Positions 7,497 through 9,986 of a stretch of DNA of 9,986 nt are shown piece after piece (the first letter of the stretch is position 1; every line of letters begins with the position of its first letter). Below the pieces are notes generated by a model. That model was not told where the DNA came from. It saw nothing but the letters and a program-made list of their open reading frames with translations, and made no database searches. This DNA is from Pseudomonadota bacterium (GTDB taxonomy: Bacteria > Pseudomonadota > Alphaproteobacteria > Rhizobiales > Rhizobiaceae). The DNA is taken from positions 1-9,986 of the forward strand of contig JAEYXI010000639.1 in the NCBI GenBank assembly GCA_023428515.1. Direction: 5' to 3'. The position numbers were made by a program, and so were the translations under genes.

Positions 7497-9367
7497 CAGT
7501 TGGAACGTCCGTACTTCGCTGCCAGCGCCTTTTCCTTGTCGACGTCAATCCACCAGGACTCGATGTCCGGACCGATATAGTTCGGCTGTTTCTCGGGGAT
7601 GCCGAACTTGTCCCAGTAGGCGTAGAAGTCGAGATCGCGCGTAAGCTGAGGGACCGCATAATAGTTCCACAGCAAAACGCGATCGAGCGCATGAGTTGCG
7701 GCGAGCAGATCGTCGCGATCTGTCGCGAAGATGACGCGCTCCACGAGCTTGTCGACCACCGGGTTCTTGATGCCGGAGTAATTGCGCGAACCAGGCGTGT
7801 CGGCTGCCTTCGACGACCAGAATTCGCGCTGTTCATTGCCGGGCGATTCTGACTGGGCGAGATTAGCCAGGATCACGTCGAAATCGTAGTCGTTGACGCG
7901 GTTGGTGAATTGCGACGTGTCCACGATACGCAAGCGCGCCGTGATGCCGATCTTGCGCAGCGTGTTTGCAAAAAAGTTGAAGGAGGCCTCCAGCGAGTCG
8001 TTGTTGGTCAGGACCTCGAACTCGAATGGCTCGCCCTTCGCATTGACGAGCTTGCCGCTCTTCGACGTCCAGCCGGCCTCCGCCAGGAGCTTGAGCGCTT
8101 CTCGCAAATGCGTACGCTCGTCCTGCGGTGTGTTGTAGACGGGGAGCTTGAATTCCTGCGTGAAAAGTTCGGGCGGCAGTTCGCTGCGGAAAGGCTCGAG
8201 GATCTCGAGTTCCTTGCCCTGCGGAATGCCCGACGATGCAAGCTCGCTCCCCATGAAGTAGCTGGTGACACGTCTGTTGAGCCCGAAGGACAACATGCGG
8301 TTCGGCGTTTCGAAATCATAGGCCAGGGTCAGCGCTTGCCGCACCTTGCGGTCTGCAAATAGCGGCCGCCTGGTGTTCAGGGCAAATCCCTGGAATTTGG
8401 CGCTGCTGGTCGCTTGGAATTCCTTCTGGATGACGTCGCCGGACTTGAGCGCCGGAAAATCGTATTTGGTTTTCCAGTCGCGTGCGCTGGCTTCCCTGTG
8501 CAGGTCCTCCAGGCCGCCTTTGGTGAAGGCCTGCCAGGCCGCGTTGCTGTCCAGGATGTAGATGTATTTGCGCTTGTCGAAGTTCTCGCGCCCGATCTTC
8601 ACCGGCAGCTTGGCGCCCCAGTAGTCGGGAACGCGCGTCCAGACGATCTCCTGGCCGGGCTTTACGCTCTCGATCTTGTATGCCGCGGAACCGAGCGGCG
8701 GCTCGAGCGTGGTCTTTGTGATGTCGCGTTTTTTGCCTTTTGCGTCCGTACCTTCCCACCAATGCTTTGGCAGGACCGCCAGGTCGCCGAGAATCTTGGG
8801 CAGTTCGCGGTTGCCCTTCTGGTCGAAGCGAAATTCGATCTCGCGCTCGCCTACAGCCACCGCTTCAGTCACATTATCGTAATAGCGGCGGTACCAGGGG
8901 CTGTGTTCCTTGAGCACATTGAAGGACCAAATCACATCCTCGACGGTCACCGGCTGTCCGTCATGCCATTTTGCGCGCGGGTCCAGGCGATATGTCGCCG
9001 AGGAATAGTCATCCGGATATTTGAACGCTTCCGCCAGCAGAGGATGGCTGACGCTCGGCTCGTCGATCGACTGCTCCATCAGCGTATCGTAGAGCAGGCC
9101 GCCCCCGAAAGGCGCCAGGCCGGCAGCCGGCGTGCCGCGCACGATGTAGGGGTTCAAGCTATCGAAGGATCCGTCGGCGACCGAATTCAGCGTTCCTCCC
9201 TTCGGCGCGTCCGGATTCACGTAATCGTAGTGCTTGAAATCCTCGCCGTATTTCGATTCGCCCATGAGCGAGGAGGTCGTGTGCCATTCCTGCGCGTGGG
9301 CGGTGGTGGCGAACAGGACGAGCGCGGGAACCAGGGCTTTGGCGAACAGGACGGCCGTTGATGTCAT
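7496..9367 (-). CDS. yejA1: Periplasmic solute-binding protein of the Yej transporter, first copy (Sec-exported)
   Basis: A 623-residue family 5 (DppA/OppA/YejA-type) extracellular binding protein, close to the usual YejA length of about 600. Residues 1-25 form a Sec signal peptide with an AHA cleavage site before Gln26. Conserved blocks are YDYVNPDAPKGG (47-58), the family hallmark WHDG...VEDV (134-145), a VPDYWG segment, RKVRQALTLAYDFE in the second lobe, and WNYY...YWDKFG near the C-terminus, all recognisable from E. coli YejA. The mature protein contains no cysteine. It should capture oligopeptides or muropeptides in the periplasm and deliver them to YejB/YejE. It is first in the operon, has a GAGGA ribosome binding site, and its stop overlaps the next start (TGATG). 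It is clearly paralogous to the next gene but diverged. One of the pair may correspond to Agrobacterium YepA, the muropeptide-binding partner of YejBEF; sequence alone does not say which. Confidence 0.93.
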   Translation of the reverse strand: MTSTAVLFAKALVPALVLFATTAHAQEWHTTSSLMGESKYGEDFKHYDYVNPDAPKGGTLNSVADGSFDSLNPYIVRGTPAAGLAPFGGGLLYDTLMEQSIDEPSVSHPLLAEAFKYPDDYSSATYRLDPRAKWHDGQPVTVEDVIWSFNVLKEHSPWYRRYYDNVTEAVAVGEREIEFRFDQKGNRELPKILGDLAVLPKHWWEGTDAKGKKRDITKTTLEPPLGSAAYKIESVKPGQEIVWTRVPDYWGAKLPVKIGRENFDKRKYIYILDSNAAWQAFTKGGLEDLHREASARDWKTKYDFPALKSGDVIQKEFQATSSAKFQGFALNTRRPLFADRKVRQALTLAYDFETPNRMLSFGLNRRVTSYFMGSELASSGIPQGKELEILEPFRSELPPELFTQEFKLPVYNTPQDERTHLREALKLLAEAGWTSKSGKLVNAKGEPFEFEVLTNNDSLEASFNFFANTLRKIGITARLRIVDTSQFTNRVNDYDFDVILANLAQSESPGNEQREFWSSKAADTPGSRNYSGIKNPVVDKLVERVIFATDRDDLLAATHALDRVLLWNYYAVPQLTRDLDFYAYWDKFGIPEKQPNYIGPDIESWWIDVDKEKALAAKYGRSN

Positions 9368-9433
9368 GCAATCCTCGGTGTGGTGGACAAGGAAGTAACT
9401 GCGCCAGAGGCGGCGGCGATCAAGCCTTGTAAC
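9368..9433 (-). promoter_or_regulatory. Probable promoter region of the yej operon
   Basis: This is the only space between the cytochrome terminator and the first yej start codon, so the operon promoter should lie here unless it is inside the cytochrome gene. A CTTGAT at 9424-9419 (minus strand) resembles the rhizobial -35 CTTGAC, but the hexamer 17 bases on (CAGTTA, 9401-9396) is a poor -10, so no box is assigned firmly. A GAGGA ribosome binding site sits 4 bases before the yejA1 ATG and supports that start. Confidence 0.3.
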
Positions 9434-9461
9434 AAAAAAGCCGGGCTGAACCCGGCTTTTT
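9434..9461 (-). terminator. Rho-independent terminator of the cytochrome gene
   Basis: An 11-bp perfect inverted repeat (AAAAAGCCGGG at 9435-9445 and CCCGGCTTTTT at 9451-9461) with a 5-base loop. On the minus strand the stem is followed by a run of T (9439-9434), the classic intrinsic terminator form, 26 bases after the cytochrome stop codon. The symmetric A/T flanks would let it work in both directions, but no plus-strand gene is visible to use it. It separates the cytochrome from the yej operon. Confidence 0.9.
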
Positions 9462-9486
9462 CGTGATTTCGAGCATTACATTTTCG

Positions 9487-9986
9487 TCATTGAGCGGGCG
9501 CCGGTGCTGGCTCGGCAGGAGCCGGAGCAGCTTCTGCGGGGGCAGCCTCCGCTGGAGCTTCAGTCGGCGCCGCAGGCTCGGCAGCCGGCGCATCGCCGGC
9601 AGGAGCCGAAGCGGGTTCAGCCGCGGGGGCCGGAGCCTCGGGCAGCGGAGCCGGCGTGTCGGCCAGCGTACGCAGGAACGCGATCAGATTGGCGCGCTCG
9701 GTAGGGTTCTTGAGGCCGGCGAAGCCCATCGCGGTGCCCTTCACGAGACCCTTGGGCGAAGCCAGGAAGTGGTCGAGGTGGTCGTAGTCCCAGACCACTG
9801 AGCCGCCCTGGGAGAATTCCTTCATGGCGCCGGAATATGCAAAGCCTTCATGCGAGGCGATCGGGCGGTTGACGACGCCCCACAAATTGGGGCCGACCTT
9901 GTTGGCCCCGCCGCTCTCGATCGTGTGGCAGGCCGAGCACTTCTTCTCGACGGCCTGGCCGGCCGCCGCGTCGGCCGAGGCCAGCC
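9487..9986 (-). CDS. cycM: Class I cytochrome c, CycM-like, 5' end cut by window edge
   Basis: The 3' part of a c-type cytochrome gene is visible: 165 codons, with the start beyond the right edge. The heme-attachment motif CSACH lies at 9925-9939, followed by a KVGPNL segment and, much later, [11 protein letters not shown], whose Met (codon 9727-9729) is the expected axial ligand as in mitochondrial cytochrome c and bacterial c2. The final helix ([10 protein letters not shown]) is also present. About 56 residues of almost pure Ala/Pro/Glu follow. The family carries electrons in the periplasm between the bc1 complex and oxidases or other acceptors; CycM of Bradyrhizobium is membrane-anchored by its N-terminus, which cannot be checked here. 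The gene ends 26 bases before a strong terminator, so it is a separate transcription unit from the yej operon. The cytochrome c family is certain; the name cycM is inferred from the family and a rhizobial context. Confidence 0.9.
   Translation of the reverse strand, partial: LASADAAAGQAVEKKCSACHTIESGGANKVGPNLWGVVNRPIASHEGFAYSGAMKEFSQGGSVVWDYDHLDHFLASPKGLVKGTAMGFAGLKNPTERANLIAFLRTLADTPAPLPEAPAPAAEPASAPAGDAPAAEPAAPTEAPAEAAPAEAAPAPAEPAPAPAQ
9490..9657 (-). repeat. Low-complexity Ala/Pro/Glu-coding tail of the cytochrome gene
   Basis: The last 56 codons of the cytochrome gene encode almost only Ala, Pro and Glu with a few Ser, Thr, Gly and Asp, including short tandem units such as AEAAP and APAEP. 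At DNA level imperfect direct repeats are visible, for example GGCAGGAGCCGGAGC at 9514-9528 and GGCAGGAGCCGAAGC at 9598-9612 (plus-strand reading). The heme fold is already complete before this stretch. The tail is probably a disordered periplasmic linker or extension. Such tracts often vary in length between strains. Confidence 0.8.

Noticed and set aside
1..9986. tRNA, rRNA, CRISPR array, insertion sequence or prophage signals
   Set aside because: By eye I found no regularly spaced repeats, no transposase or integrase frames and no tRNA-like cloverleaf with CCA end. The window reads as ordinary chromosomal backbone apart from the left intergenic region.

Overview
The window looks like chromosomal DNA from a GC-rich alphaproteobacterium, most likely Rhizobiaceae (Sinorhizobium/Ensifer, Rhizobium, Agrobacterium or a close relative). 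The evidence is a CycM-like class I cytochrome c beside a Yej transporter operon with two solute-binding proteins, the palindromic intergenic repeats at the left end, and the codon and GC character. The assignment rests on remembered family features, not on a search.

Every protein-coding gene I can support is on the minus strand, so the window reads right to left. At the right edge is the 3' part of a cytochrome c gene (from 9986 down to 9487), closed by a strong hairpin terminator (9434-9461). About 67 bases further on a compact operon begins: yejA1 (9367-7496), yejA2 (7496-5610), yejB (5522-4422), yejE (4425-3289), yejF (3292-1664) and a D-2-hydroxyacid dehydrogenase of the GhrA type (1636-686). 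Four of the five junctions are overlaps or very short gaps (TGATG, an 87-nt gap, ATGA, GTGA, 27 nt), so co-transcription and translational coupling are likely.

Together yejA1-A2-B-E-F encode a complete ABC importer: two periplasmic binding proteins (one with a Sec, one with a Tat signal peptide), two inner-membrane permeases and one fused double ATPase. In enterobacteria this family imports peptides, including microcin C. In Agrobacterium YejBEF with the binding protein YepA has been reported to carry muropeptides for peptidoglycan recycling in place of AmpG. In Sinorhizobium, Brucella and Salmonella Yej transporters are linked to tolerance of host antimicrobial peptides. The GhrA-like enzyme may be metabolically linked or may only share the transcript.

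The last 685 bases (1-685) hold no credible protein gene. They contain a palindrome at the edge (1-19), a stretch dense in inverted repeats (about 200-476) with a TATAAT-like box at its right end on the minus strand (a candidate unrecognised structured RNA), and a two-hairpin palindromic element of a type common in Rhizobiales (594-653). The most interesting items are the structured block, the two binding proteins with different export routes, and the co-transcribed dehydrogenase.
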